A DNA stretch of 36,331 bases. It comes from Acidobacteriota bacterium. GTDB lineage: Bacteria > Acidobacteriota > Vicinamibacteria > Vicinamibacterales > UBA8438. The notes beneath the pieces were generated by a model. That model worked only from the letters and a program-made list of their open reading frames with translations. It was not told the origin of the DNA and made no database searches. A program made the position numbers and the translations under genes. The stretch covers positions 1-36,331 of the forward strand of contig WTFV01000229.1 in NCBI GenBank assembly GCA_011523845.1. The letters are read 5' to 3'. Positions 24,181 through 32,492 of the stretch are shown piece after piece; within the stretch, counting starts at the first letter, position 1, and each line of letters starts with the position of its first letter.

Positions 24181-24348
24181 TCACGATGCCGGCGGGCGCG
24201 AGAGCAGCGCGCTGATCACCGCCTGCATGGTGGACTCCAGCGCGTCCACCCGTCCCGCCAGCCTCGCGATCTGGACACCGTTCCACAATGCCCCTGCCGC
24301 ACCCAGCACGCCGCCGACCGCGGCAGTCGCCAGCATGACGTCGTCCAT
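24181..24348 (-). CDS. Very small membrane/coiled-coil protein
   Basis: 55 residues from ATG 24346-24348: MLATAAVGGVLGAAGALWNG is a membrane-like helix, followed by IARLAGRVDALESTMQAVIS, a short amphipathic helix. It resembles a shortened version of the other membrane/coiled-coil proteins here. Ribosome site GGAG lies somewhat far upstream. The 157 bases between it and the next minus-strand gene (24349-24505) show no supported gene. Confidence 0.45.
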   Translation of the reverse strand: MDDVMLATAAVGGVLGAAGALWNGVQIARLAGRVDALESTMQAVISALLSRPPAS

Positions 24349-24505
24349 ACCCAAGAGGATCGCTCCGTGACGGCCGTCCCGCGCAAGCCTGCCTCGGCCA
24401 GCCGGGGGCCGGGCTCCGCCACGTACAGCGTCTCGGGGCGCACGGCAGGTCGAGGTCGTTCTGTTCCTTGGCGCCGGCACGACGGAGAGGCGTCGCGTTG
24501 CCCGG

Positions 24506-24934
24506 CTACTCGCCGGGCGACGCCGGCGGCAGCACGACGCGCTCGATGGTGAGCAGCCGCTGGTCGACCCTGCCGAAGGCGACCTCGACGGCCCGCAGGC
24601 GCTCGTCGATGCGGACGATGTCGGCGCGCACTTCGTCGAATCGGCGGTCGACACCATCGAAACGGTGGTCGACACCATCGAAACGGCGGTCGACACCATC
24701 GAAACGGCGGTCGACATCCGCGACATGATCGTCCAGACGCCGGTCGACGCCGTCGAAACGCTCGTCCATGCGGCGGTTCATGTCGTCCATGCGGCGGTTC
24801 ATGTCGTCCATGCGACCGTTCAGGTCGTCGATGCGTGCGTTCGTCGAGCACGTGCCGACGCCAAGGGTAACCACGATGGCGCCGATGCCGAGAAAAAATG
24901 GGATCTGGTCCTTGCCGAACATCGCTCTGCCCAT
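24506..24934 (-). CDS. Small single-pass membrane coiled-coil protein with heptad repeats
   Basis: 142 residues from ATG 24932-24934 (ATG 24922 is an alternative, with AGGA 11 bases upstream). A membrane helix at about 9-28 (QIPFFLGIGAIVVTLGVGTC) is followed by a long coiled coil: RIDDLNGRMDDMNRRMDDMN and then four or five heptads of RRFDGVD type, encoded by near-identical 21-base units at about 24640-24715. The Cys after the helix could also make this a lipoprotein-like signal, but there is no good lipobox. The C-terminus TIERVVLPPASPGE is copied at 23886. Same design as 11381, 15348, 17569 and 26109. Function unknown. Confidence 0.68.
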   Translation of the reverse strand: MGRAMFGKDQIPFFLGIGAIVVTLGVGTCSTNARIDDLNGRMDDMNRRMDDMNRRMDERFDGVDRRLDDHVADVDRRFDGVDRRFDGVDHRFDGVDRRFDEVRADIVRIDERLRAVEVAFGRVDQRLLTIERVVLPPASPGE

Positions 24935-24982
24935 CCTACCAGTTGCCGCGGGGTTGCGTGCGGCGCGTTTCCGTTCCCGCCC

Positions 24983-25030
24983 TGCTTCCTCATCGGAAGC
25001 AAATCGCGTGCCGTCAGCGGCACCCGCCGT
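24983..25030. repeat. Short inverted repeat inside a diverged third copy of the dispersed element
   Basis: TGCTTCC, 5 bases, GGAAGCA at 24983-25001 is a perfect 7-base inverted repeat upstream of the 24506 gene. The sequence catcggaagcaaatcgcgtg continuing to ccgtcag resembles the left end of the elements at 11099 and 17965. The rest of 24935-25289 shows no gene. Confidence 0.4.
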
Positions 25031-25289
25031 CATCACCAGCCACGGCGTCGGCGCGACGCGCCAAGTAGGACTCATGGGGCGGCGAGGGCAAGGGCACGCT
25101 TGCCCGTCCATCAAGAGCACGCCGGAGCCTCTGGGGAACGCGCCGACGTGGAGACCATCGGCGCCAGCCCCCCGTGGTTGCGTCCCACCCGGGGTTGATT
25201 CCACGGCGCGCTGGCGTATACGCTCCCAACCGCAGAGGCCGTCATCCACTCGCCGTCGCCGCCGCCGTGGAACGCAGGGGAGTCGTCGG

Positions 25290-26069
25290 ATGAAGCTGTA
25301 CATCCCCGTCGCCGGGACCTGGGGACGGAAGAAGTTCCGCAACGACGATTGGTTTCGGGCAGGCTCGTCGATCGACGCCCTCCTCAACGACCTCGGCTAC
25401 GCGCGAGTCGACCAGAACAACGACCCGGCCCGGCCCGACGCGGGATTCTGGAGCGGCGACGTGGGCGGGCTCCTGATTCAGCAACTCTCTCCCTGGATGT
25501 CGCACGACGAGGTCTGGCGCGAGGGAGCGGAGAACCTCGTCCGGTTCTTCCATGCTCGGCGTCGCGAGCTGGTTGACTGCGAGGAGGTCGCCATCATCGC
25601 GCACTCCCACGGCGGCCAGGTCGTCTCGTTCGCGCTGCAGACCATGCGTGACAATGGCAAGCATTCGACCGTGCTGCCGAAGATTCGGGTCGTCACCGTC
25701 GACATGCCGGTCCGAACGGGGAGGTTCCTGTTCTTCTTCTCGCGCGGCATGGATGAGACCTATCAGGATGCGCTGACTGCCGTGGACGGCCGATGGACCC
25801 ACCTGTACAGCGGCCGCGGCTTGAAGTCGAGGATGCGCTGGCTGGGGAATCGATTCGGACCCCGGAGGCTGCGCGGAGCGCTCCTCAACTGCCAGATCCC
25901 CGGCGGCCACTCGGGAGTCCTCCGCGAGTCTCGGTGGTTCTACGTCTGGAAGGACATCATGTCCGGGGTCTGCCCGGGCCATCGCCAAGCGACAGCGGCG
26001 GCATCGATACCGACCCCCTCGACGCCGGGGGGCTCCTCCGCTTGCAGCCCTTCCGGAGCTCGTCCGTGA
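25290..26069 (+). CDS. Alpha/beta-hydrolase-like (lipase/esterase-type) protein
   Basis: 259 residues. ATG 25290 follows AGGGGAG at good spacing. A nucleophile elbow is visible in VAIIAHSHGGQVVSFALQTM, with Ser106 in HSHGG (an A/G-x-S-x-G variant of the lipase motif). Asp candidates follow in VVTVDMPVRTGRF and a His in CQIPGGHSGVL. The N-terminus (MKLYIPVAGTWGRKKFRNDD) has the oxyanion-type GTWG, as in lipase-like fungal-type or phage-effector hydrolases. Substrate unknown. A 140-base piece (25408-25547) is duplicated at 36143. The last 30 residues (TAAASIPTPSTPGGSS) are low complexity. It stands alone on the plus strand. Confidence 0.72.
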   Translation: MKLYIPVAGTWGRKKFRNDDWFRAGSSIDALLNDLGYARVDQNNDPARPDAGFWSGDVGGLLIQQLSPWMSHDEVWREGAENLVRFFHARRRELVDCEEVAIIAHSHGGQVVSFALQTMRDNGKHSTVLPKIRVVTVDMPVRTGRFLFFFSRGMDETYQDALTAVDGRWTHLYSGRGLKSRMRWLGNRFGPRRLRGALLNCQIPGGHSGVLRESRWFYVWKDIMSGVCPGHRQATAAASIPTPSTPGGSSACSPSGARP

Positions 26070-26108
26070 GGAGCTTCGTCGACCGGGTCGCCGAGCTTCG
26101 CAGGGCCT

Positions 26109-26720
26109 TCATTCAGGCGACGCGTTCCGGGCGCCCGCTACGTGCGGGTTCTGCAGGTTCCGATTCATCCGTTCCAACTCGTTCTGGATGCTCTGCAGCC
26201 GCTCGTTCAGAGCTTGTGTTGCCGCGTCGTCGGAGCGCAGTCTTCTGATGCTCTGATCGACGTCCGACAACTCGTTCTCGATGTTGTGCATGCGGTCGTG
26301 CAGACGCCGGTGGTCCCGCCGCATCTCGTCGACGAGTCCGGCGTCACCTCTCGCGGCCAGCTCGCCTCTCAGCGCTTGTATCGCGGTGTGGATGCTCGCG
26401 TGCACGTCCCGGTGGTCGTCGATCCGTGTCGCGAGATCTCGGACTTGCGTCCCGTTGTGAAGGATCTGGGAGCTCAGCACCGTGCCGAGCACGACGGCGA
26501 CGACAACGCCCATGGCGACGATCACGGCGACGACCATACCGATGATCAACCTGGTGTCGCTGCTCATCCTTGTACCCGTCGAATCCGTCGAGCGGCCGGG
26601 AGGCGCTACGGTGGCGCCCCTTGTGCTTTGACCCGCCGGCTCTGGTTGGGAGCCGCCACCACCGCTCTGACCCTCTGGCTCTGGATTGCCTCCGCCGCCG
26701 TCGCTTGGATTGTCGGGCAT
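26109..26720 (-). CDS. Single-pass membrane coiled-coil protein, last gene of the six-gene operon
   Basis: 203 residues. ATG 26718-26720 has a strong AGGAGG seven bases upstream, so the longer frame is rejected. Residues 1-55 are Gly/Pro/Ser-rich and disordered; a membrane helix follows (LIIGMVVAVIVAMGVVVAVV, about 57-78); then 120 residues of coiled coil (MRRDHRRLHDRMHNIENELS, LNERLQSIQNELERMNRNLQ). With an N-terminal disordered tail in the cytosol the coil would be outside, or the reverse. It lies 54 bases after the giant membrane protein and probably works with it. Same architecture as the other small coiled-coil proteins of the window but larger. Confidence 0.75.
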   Translation of the reverse strand: MPDNPSDGGGGNPEPEGQSGGGGSQPEPAGQSTRGATVAPPGRSTDSTGTRMSSDTRLIIGMVVAVIVAMGVVVAVVLGTVLSSQILHNGTQVRDLATRIDDHRDVHASIHTAIQALRGELAARGDAGLVDEMRRDHRRLHDRMHNIENELSDVDQSIRRLRSDDAATQALNERLQSIQNELERMNRNLQNPHVAGARNASPE

Positions 26721-26774
26721 GAGATCCTCCTGCTGATATCGCGACAGTGATTTCGTGGTGTCGCCGGTCACTAC

Positions 26775-29700
26775 CTACGTGCTCGTGGATCCAGTCGACG
26801 GGTAGCTCTGGCCGCCACGGAAGAATGGCAGCGCGGCCGGGAGAAGTCCCAGCAACGCCGTCAACAGCGTCGTGCGTATTTCCGGGTTGGCCATGGCCAG
26901 GAACGCCAGGCCGAGCACGGCGGCGATTGCCAGCGGCGGCCAGATCGACTGCCAAACCCCACCGCCGCCTTCCTTCCGCCATGCGTCGAGCTCGCCTTTG
27001 TCGGTCTCCTGCTCGATGAATTCTCGGAACGCCGTGCTGCGCAAGCGCACCATGCCCGTAGCATCGTTCACTTCCACTATGCCCCGATTCACGAGACTGG
27101 ACAGCGCCGCGGTCCGCCGCGAGTTGACCACGCCGCCGCGGGAAAGCGCGTACAGTTGCAGGCGCTCGTCATGCGTCGATTGCTCCCACACTTCATTGAA
27201 ATACGAGCCTGCGCACTTGCGGAACCTCGTGACCGCGAGCGCACAGGCCTCGTCGGCATGCATCGTCTCGGGTTCCAGGTCCACCACTGCGTCGGCGGCC
27301 ACGCCGACCGCCGCGTCTAGCAGTTCCGGGTTCGCAACGGCCTCATCCAGCATGGTCTCCTGGATCTTCTCGCTCGCGTGCCCGATGGCCGGGCGCGCGG
27401 TCGCCGCCGTCCTGTCGTGCAGCTCCTTGCGGAAAGACTCCTCGTGCGACTCGGCACGGTGAAGCACGTAGGAACGGAATCCACGAGCCAGGTTGCCCCA
27501 TCGGCTTCTCCGATCCTCATCATCCCCACGGCGGTTGCCGAACCACCGGTCCGTCGGTCCGAAACGATCCGAATACCTGTAGTCAGGCACGACTCTGGAC
27601 CACATCAGAATCGGGGAGGACTTGTCGACGAGACGCTCCAATTCGTCGAACAGCGCGCGTCCTTCGGCGCTGTCCTCCAGCACTTTCCCCAGATCGTTGA
27701 ACACGTAGAGCACTCCTTCTTCCCTTGTATCGTTCGGTACCCGGGGTGTCCAGTTGACGACGTGGCGGGGGCACTTGTTGCCGCATTTTTCGACATGGTG
27801 CGTAAGCAACCTGAGCGGCGACTCATCCTTCAATCTGTCGACGACGGTGTCGGCATCGCCCCGGTTCCGGTACAGCAGGATGACCCGCAGCAGTCGACCA
27901 GTAGAGGAGTCCCCCTTGTTCAAGCCGTCCACCGCAACCCTGGCGTCGGGCAGTTCCACCACGCCGCCGCGGCGGCCTCTGACGATCGTGCAGATCGCGC
28001 AGATGAAGTACGCGACACCCCCCACCAGGATCGCCATCAGGAGCAGCCAGATTGACGACAGGATGGACAGCGGCCCGAGGTGCGGTTCGGGAAACGGCCA
28101 ACGTATGTCGTAACCGAACGTCCTGCTGAACGCCCCGTAGAGGGAAGCGACGTCGTCGGCAGTGGCGGGCGGCAGGGCGCGGTACACCATCAACTCGTTG
28201 GAGAGCGTCGACAACCCGACCACCGGACGCAACGCCGCGTACATCCAACCCTCGTCAGGTTCCGGCTCCTCGTGCAGCCGGTGCAGCGTTCGGTCGCCGG
28301 CAGGGGCCTGCCCGGCGCCGAACTCCCTGAGCCTGGCGAGTCTGTAGTCCTCGCGGGCGCGGGCGACCGAATCCAGGGTCCGGTCCACCAGATAGTGGTT
28401 CACGCCGACGCCGAGTGCAGCGCGGTGATGTCCGAACCACAGTCCGGGCGGCACGACCGCGAGGCAGACGATGACCGCGGCAAGCACCAGCACCCTGCGA
28501 AAGGTGCCGGCGCCGTAGCGATTGCCGGCCGTCGGCTTGCTCGCGCCGAGAACGGAGTACACGACGAAAGCGACGGCGGCAATGACGGCATAGGCCGCGA
28601 AGAACGGAAAGGCCCGCCACGGATTCCACACGCTGTCCGGGTCCCACGGGTTCCACGGGAGCCACGGGTTCGAGGCGGGCCACGGGGTCCACGTGAGCCA
28701 GGGGCTGTAGAGCAGCAATGCCAGCGCCAGCGCCAGTGCGGCGCCGGCCGCCCATCGGAAGCGTGAGCTCATCCCCATCACGCGTCCGAGACCCGAAGCG
28801 ACGCCTTCCAGCATCCCCGGCCTGCTCCAGTGGATCACCAGCGGCATCAGGACGGCGAACGTCGCGGCAACGACCAGCCACAGCAGCGTGGAGAAAATGG
28901 AGAGCGCGGTGGTCACGACGGTCAGCCGGTCCTCGATCTCGTGACCGCGGTACACGATCAAGACCCACGGCATCCCTTCCCGAAGCGGCCTGACGTGGGC
29001 GCGGATCGGGATTCCGGCGTATGCGAGATCGATGGTGCCGCGGGCGCCGGCGTGCAGCAGCGACCACAGCGCGGGAGACCCGCCGACGTCCTCGACGAAA
29101 TTGGTCGCCATGGCGAGGCCGTCGTCCGAATGGAACAGTGTTTTGCCGGTCTCGCGATCGATGACGGCGAAGTCGATGTGCTCCGGCGGAACCGCCCGAT
29201 CGAGCGAGTTCAGGCGCACCCCGGCCGCCGCCACCGGCTTGCCGGGACGAGCGGTGTTGATGCCCAGCACGGTCTGGACGTCGGCCCGCACGACCGAATC
29301 TATGCGTTCCAGGACGTATGGAACCTCCGCACTGCCGGCCGACGGGCGGGGCGTGTGTGCAAGGGTCACCAGCCGCTTCGACCGCTCCGGCAAATCGTCG
29401 ACGATGCAGGGGATCCGGGATTCCTCGTCCCGCGGGTCGCGAACGCGGCAGCGGACCGGATGCTGTCCACCGGTCGGCGGGCGCCACGTTGCACGCGCCT
29501 TCGGCAGTTGGAAGTAGCCGCGAAACTGCAGCCCCAGCTTCGGAGTCCTGGTCAGGGCTCCGCTGCTCAGGCAGACAAGTTGCAGGCCCTGGTCATCTAT
29601 GAGCATGACGTTGAAATCGCGCTGCAGGGGATGGTAGGGCAGGCTCCGGTCCGAATCGTCGCAATAGAACGTTCTTTCCAGTTGACTCAGTTCATTCCGA

Positions 29701-31427
29701 CCCGTGTTCGTCGTTTGCCATATGTGCGTTCCACCTTGCGGCGGGCGCCGTCCCGCTTCGCCGTCGGCTATTGCCAGGAGGCGTGGAACCCTGCGCTGAA
29801 GCTCGAGAATCTCCTGGCGCAGCTCCTGATCGAACAGCTCGACCATGCGGTCGGCCACCTGAACCACCGTGCCGTCGAGGACCTGACCGTCGATGCGGTT
29901 CGTTACCATGGCGCAGGCGAGCACGACGAGCAGGACGACGCCGACGACGGGAGTCGCACAGACCCCGGCCAACCCCAGGCGACCGATGATCAACCGGTCG
30001 CCCGCCGTCCAGAACCACAGCACGGGGCTCAGGGTCAGGAGCACCAGCAGAAGCAGCGTGGCGTAGATGACCAGCGACAGGCGCAACTTGATGGCGGCGC
30101 TCTGGAACTCGCTGTTGTCGACGATGCCGACCATGTAGAACGTGGGCCGCCCGGCCCCCGTCGACGATGTCCGGTCTTGCTCGGCGGTGCCTTCCGAACC
30201 GCCGGAAACGTCGATGCCGTCCAGGATGAAGGGATGGACGAATGCGCGCAACTCGATGTCCTGTACGGGCACCATCTTCACGAAGGATCGTCCGAGAAAG
30301 TACGGCGCGGCACGATCCTCACCGTTGCCCCCGGTGCGGGGGCGGATGCGGGCGGACGGCGGGGAGTCGGCCCGCAGGAGCTCCGAGATGTCGACGTGGC
30401 CGGAGAAGGCGGGCGTCGCCACGCGATTCTCGTCGATTTCCGTCGCCGCGCTACGTACGGCCTCGGCTTCGAACAGGATTCGGCCGCCGCCGTCCGCGAT
30501 CAGGTGGCTGTCGAAGAACCTGGACAGGTACCCGGTGGCCTGCTGCATCAACTGGTTGAGCTGCGCCCTGCTCTGGATGCCGAAGAGATCGATGGCCTCT
30601 ATCACTCCCTCGGAGCCGTCGAACGCCTCCAATGCCCGGTGAAGGTCGCGATTCCGCTGGTCGAACGGACGACAGTCGGCGATTGTCGCCTCCATGCCCC
30701 GCCGGCCGGCGTTCAGCCGTGGAGACTGCACCGATGCCTCGCATTCCTCCGATGCAAGCAGCTCGCGGAGGAGGTTGCGGCATCGCGCGTCCGGCTGCTG
30801 GTCGCCGCAGCGTTGGCGCGATAGGCTCAAGAGGGTCGGTGGGCGGAGCGAGACCCGTGGGGACGCGCCGACCTCGACCTGTATGGTCTCGACCGGCGCC
30901 GAATACCGGCGGTGCGTGTCGATCAGACAGTGCAACTGGTTCCAGAGCCGTTCGGTCGCTCGTCCATTCTTCCTGTTGTGCTTGACGAGAATCTCGGCGG
31001 CGCGCCGGTACCGGTACTCCAGGCGCTGCGCCGCCGCCGGCCGGCGCAGGCGCAACAACTCGCCGGGGCGCTCGACAGGGTCGTCCCAGGGGCGGGGCCC
31101 GACACCCTCGTCAGTGATGCATCCCGTCCTCTGGCCCGTGATGCGTTCCGTCACTTCGTCCAGCATGGTGGGGGATATGCCGAACGAGGAGCCACCCACG
31201 ACGCCGGAGAGCCTCTCCATGACCTCGACGACCCGGTCGGACGCCGCGTCGAGGGCCCGGAAATTGCGGACGGTGGCCTGCTCGACGCGTTGCCTCTGGT
31301 AGACGAACAGGTAGGCGGTGATCGGAACGACTACCAGCACGACACAGACGACTGCCAACCGCAGCCACGTGGGAGCGCGGCCGCGCACTCTACCCGATTT
31401 CCTGGCCGGCCGGGACTCGTCAGGCAC
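26775..31427 (-). CDS. Giant multi-pass membrane protein with two Cache-like sensor regions and a cytosolic domain
   Basis: 1,550 residues, no family recognised over the full length. Layout: helix 1 at about 21-43; a 400-residue exported region; helices at about 449-473 and 484-507; a second exported region (about 508-835) with Cache/PAS-like strands (IDFAVIDRETGKTLFHSDDG, MPWVLIVYRGHE); four helices between 836 and 1000; a Trp/Pro-rich segment near 911-937 with NPWLPWNPWDP; a helix at 1119-1148; a cytosolic region of about 345 residues (RVILLYRNRGDADTVVDRLK, VLYVFNDLGKVLEDSAEGRA); and two C-terminal helices. The GTG start at 31425-31427 is just before helix 1. The cytosolic part has a phosphoacceptor- or nucleotidase-like feel but no catalytic motif I can name. 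It sits in the sigma/kinase operon with 72 bases to the upstream gene, so it probably senses an envelope or extracellular cue for that system. Confidence 0.8.
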   Translation of the reverse strand: MPDESRPARKSGRVRGRAPTWLRLAVVCVVLVVVPITAYLFVYQRQRVEQATVRNFRALDAASDRVVEVMERLSGVVGGSSFGISPTMLDEVTERITGQRTGCITDEGVGPRPWDDPVERPGELLRLRRPAAAQRLEYRYRRAAEILVKHNRKNGRATERLWNQLHCLIDTHRRYSAPVETIQVEVGASPRVSLRPPTLLSLSRQRCGDQQPDARCRNLLRELLASEECEASVQSPRLNAGRRGMEATIADCRPFDQRNRDLHRALEAFDGSEGVIEAIDLFGIQSRAQLNQLMQQATGYLSRFFDSHLIADGGGRILFEAEAVRSAATEIDENRVATPAFSGHVDISELLRADSPPSARIRPRTGGNGEDRAAPYFLGRSFVKMVPVQDIELRAFVHPFILDGIDVSGGSEGTAEQDRTSSTGAGRPTFYMVGIVDNSEFQSAAIKLRLSLVIYATLLLLVLLTLSPVLWFWTAGDRLIIGRLGLAGVCATPVVGVVLLVVLACAMVTNRIDGQVLDGTVVQVADRMVELFDQELRQEILELQRRVPRLLAIADGEAGRRPPQGGTHIWQTTNTGRNELSQLERTFYCDDSDRSLPYHPLQRDFNVMLIDDQGLQLVCLSSGALTRTPKLGLQFRGYFQLPKARATWRPPTGGQHPVRCRVRDPRDEESRIPCIVDDLPERSKRLVTLAHTPRPSAGSAEVPYVLERIDSVVRADVQTVLGINTARPGKPVAAAGVRLNSLDRAVPPEHIDFAVIDRETGKTLFHSDDGLAMATNFVEDVGGSPALWSLLHAGARGTIDLAYAGIPIRAHVRPLREGMPWVLIVYRGHEIEDRLTVVTTALSIFSTLLWLVVAATFAVLMPLVIHWSRPGMLEGVASGLGRVMGMSSRFRWAAGAALALALALLLYSPWLTWTPWPASNPWLPWNPWDPDSVWNPWRAFPFFAAYAVIAAVAFVVYSVLGASKPTAGNRYGAGTFRRVLVLAAVIVCLAVVPPGLWFGHHRAALGVGVNHYLVDRTLDSVARAREDYRLARLREFGAGQAPAGDRTLHRLHEEPEPDEGWMYAALRPVVGLSTLSNELMVYRALPPATADDVASLYGAFSRTFGYDIRWPFPEPHLGPLSILSSIWLLLMAILVGGVAYFICAICTIVRGRRGGVVELPDARVAVDGLNKGDSSTGRLLRVILLYRNRGDADTVVDRLKDESPLRLLTHHVEKCGNKCPRHVVNWTPRVPNDTREEGVLYVFNDLGKVLEDSAEGRALFDELERLVDKSSPILMWSRVVPDYRYSDRFGPTDRWFGNRRGDDEDRRSRWGNLARGFRSYVLHRAESHEESFRKELHDRTAATARPAIGHASEKIQETMLDEAVANPELLDAAVGVAADAVVDLEPETMHADEACALAVTRFRKCAGSYFNEVWEQSTHDERLQLYALSRGGVVNSRRTAALSSLVNRGIVEVNDATGMVRLRSTAFREFIEQETDKGELDAWRKEGGGGVWQSIWPPLAIAAVLGLAFLAMANPEIRTTLLTALLGLLPAALPFFRGGQSYPSTGSTST

Positions 31428-31499
31428 GACTCGCTTTGACTCAGTTCACCGCCATGCGCCTGAACTCTTCCATCACCCCGAGTGTCCTTCAGCAGCCTG

Positions 31500-31994
31500 C
31501 TACCAGGGCGGGCGAATACACCAGTATCCGGCAAGCCGGGGCCTGCTCGCAGCATCGCGGTCGCCGGCTTGCGCCGCTCGCTTCGAGCGAAGTTCGCAAT
31601 ACCGTTCGACATCAGCGGCGGCACGACGAGCTGCCTCGATGTCGATCGAATCCCGGCCAGCGGCATGTCGCACCGCGCGCTCCGCCAGCATCCACCCGAC
31701 CCCGGTCACGTTCTCCCGGTCTTCCAGCCACCGGTTTCCCTGACGGCGCATCGCAGCCAGGAACTTCGTCCGGAAGTGATCGTGCCACCAGACCACCGCG
31801 TCGTAGTCGACCGTCGTCCGCATGCCGACCGTTTGGCCCACCGCAAAGAAACAGTCGCCCAGCACGTACTCGACCGCCTCCTCGAGTGCCTGCCCTTCGG
31901 CAGCGGACTCCGCGCCGACTGCCCCCGGACCGACCGAAACACGGGAGACTGCGGGCTGTCCTGCAGACTGCGATTGCGGAATCGTCTCGCTCAT
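31500..31994 (-). CDS. Small paralogue B of an unrecognised family
   Basis: 164 residues. ATG 31992-31994 follows GGGAGGTAACG, a strong ribosome site. The first 35 residues are variable; the core has VLGDCFFAVGQTVG, DAVVWWHDHFRTKFLAAM, NRWLEDRENVTGVGWMLAER and ADVERYCELRSK. The same pattern occurs in the next gene upstream (VG.., DTVTWWH..YR, W..DRR.VT.VG..L..R.V.HA), so both are tandem duplicates of one domain. No membrane helix is visible; soluble. I know no family with this WWH / VT-VG pattern. Conserved Trp, His, Asp and Arg could form a ligand- or phosphate-binding pocket. Confidence 0.75.
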   Translation of the reverse strand: MSETIPQSQSAGQPAVSRVSVGPGAVGAESAAEGQALEEAVEYVLGDCFFAVGQTVGMRTTVDYDAVVWWHDHFRTKFLAAMRRQGNRWLEDRENVTGVGWMLAERAVRHAAGRDSIDIEAARRAAADVERYCELRSKRAAQAGDRDAASRPRLAGYWCIRPPW

Positions 31995-32039
31995 CGTTAC
32001 CTCCCTGGCGTGACCGCATCAGGCGAGTCCCGGTGCCGT

Positions 32040-32411
32040 CTAGGAGGAGAACGCCGTCGCGCCGGATTTCGTACAGTCGGTCGTCAGGAGAGCTTCACGG
32101 GTCGCTGTCATCTGGCAGCCACGTTCGACCTCGGCGGAGGCGCGCGCCGCTGCTGCCCGGTCGATGCCGGCTCGACGACCGGCGTGCGCGACCACTCGCT
32201 GCCCGAGATAGCGACCGACTGCGGTCACCCGGCGGCGGTCCGCAGCCCACGACGCGCCCCTGGTCGTCATTGCATCGTGGAAGGCGCGCCGGTAGCGCCG
32301 GTGCCACCAGGTCACCGTGTCGAAGTCGATGGTCTTGCCGGGGCCGACGGCCTGACCAACGGCCAGGAAACAGTCGGAGAGGATGTAGTCGAGGTCTTTG
32401 GGCCGAGCCAT
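32040..32411 (-). CDS. Small paralogue A of an unrecognised family
   Basis: 123 residues. ATG 32409-32411 follows AAGGAGGCGCCG, a strong site, so the frame upstream to 32441 is not used. Core: DYILSDCFLAVGQAVGPGKT, FDTVTWWHRRYRRAFHDAMT, WAADRRRVTAVGRYLGQRVV, ASAEVERGCQM. It shares the core with the gene at 31500 (46 bases downstream) and both are in the sigma/kinase operon. It ends TDCTKSGATAFSS; a DNA copy of that end lies upstream at 32447-32484. Function unknown. Confidence 0.75.
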   Translation of the reverse strand: MARPKDLDYILSDCFLAVGQAVGPGKTIDFDTVTWWHRRYRRAFHDAMTTRGASWAADRRRVTAVGRYLGQRVVAHAGRRAGIDRAAAARASAEVERGCQMTATREALLTTDCTKSGATAFSS

Positions 32412-32446
32412 CGGCGCCTCCTTGTGAGAGATCCCTCCCACTGTGG

Positions 32447-32484
32447 GGAAGAACGCCGATCGCCCGGATTCGGTACACTCGTGG
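32447..32484 (-). pseudogene. Scar of a third paralogue: 3' end copy between kinase and paralogue A
   Basis: The DNA is about 80% identical to 32046-32083 and on the minus strand reads ECTESGRSAFF against DCTKSGATAFSS at the end of paralogue A. It suggests that a longer tandem array once existed and that one unit was deleted, leaving its tail. Confidence 0.5.
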
Positions 32485-32492
32485 AACGGCGG

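Noticed and set aside
28830..30824. 664-residue plus-strand frame
   Set aside because: Antisense to the 1,550-residue membrane protein, with composition unlike a protein and no motif.
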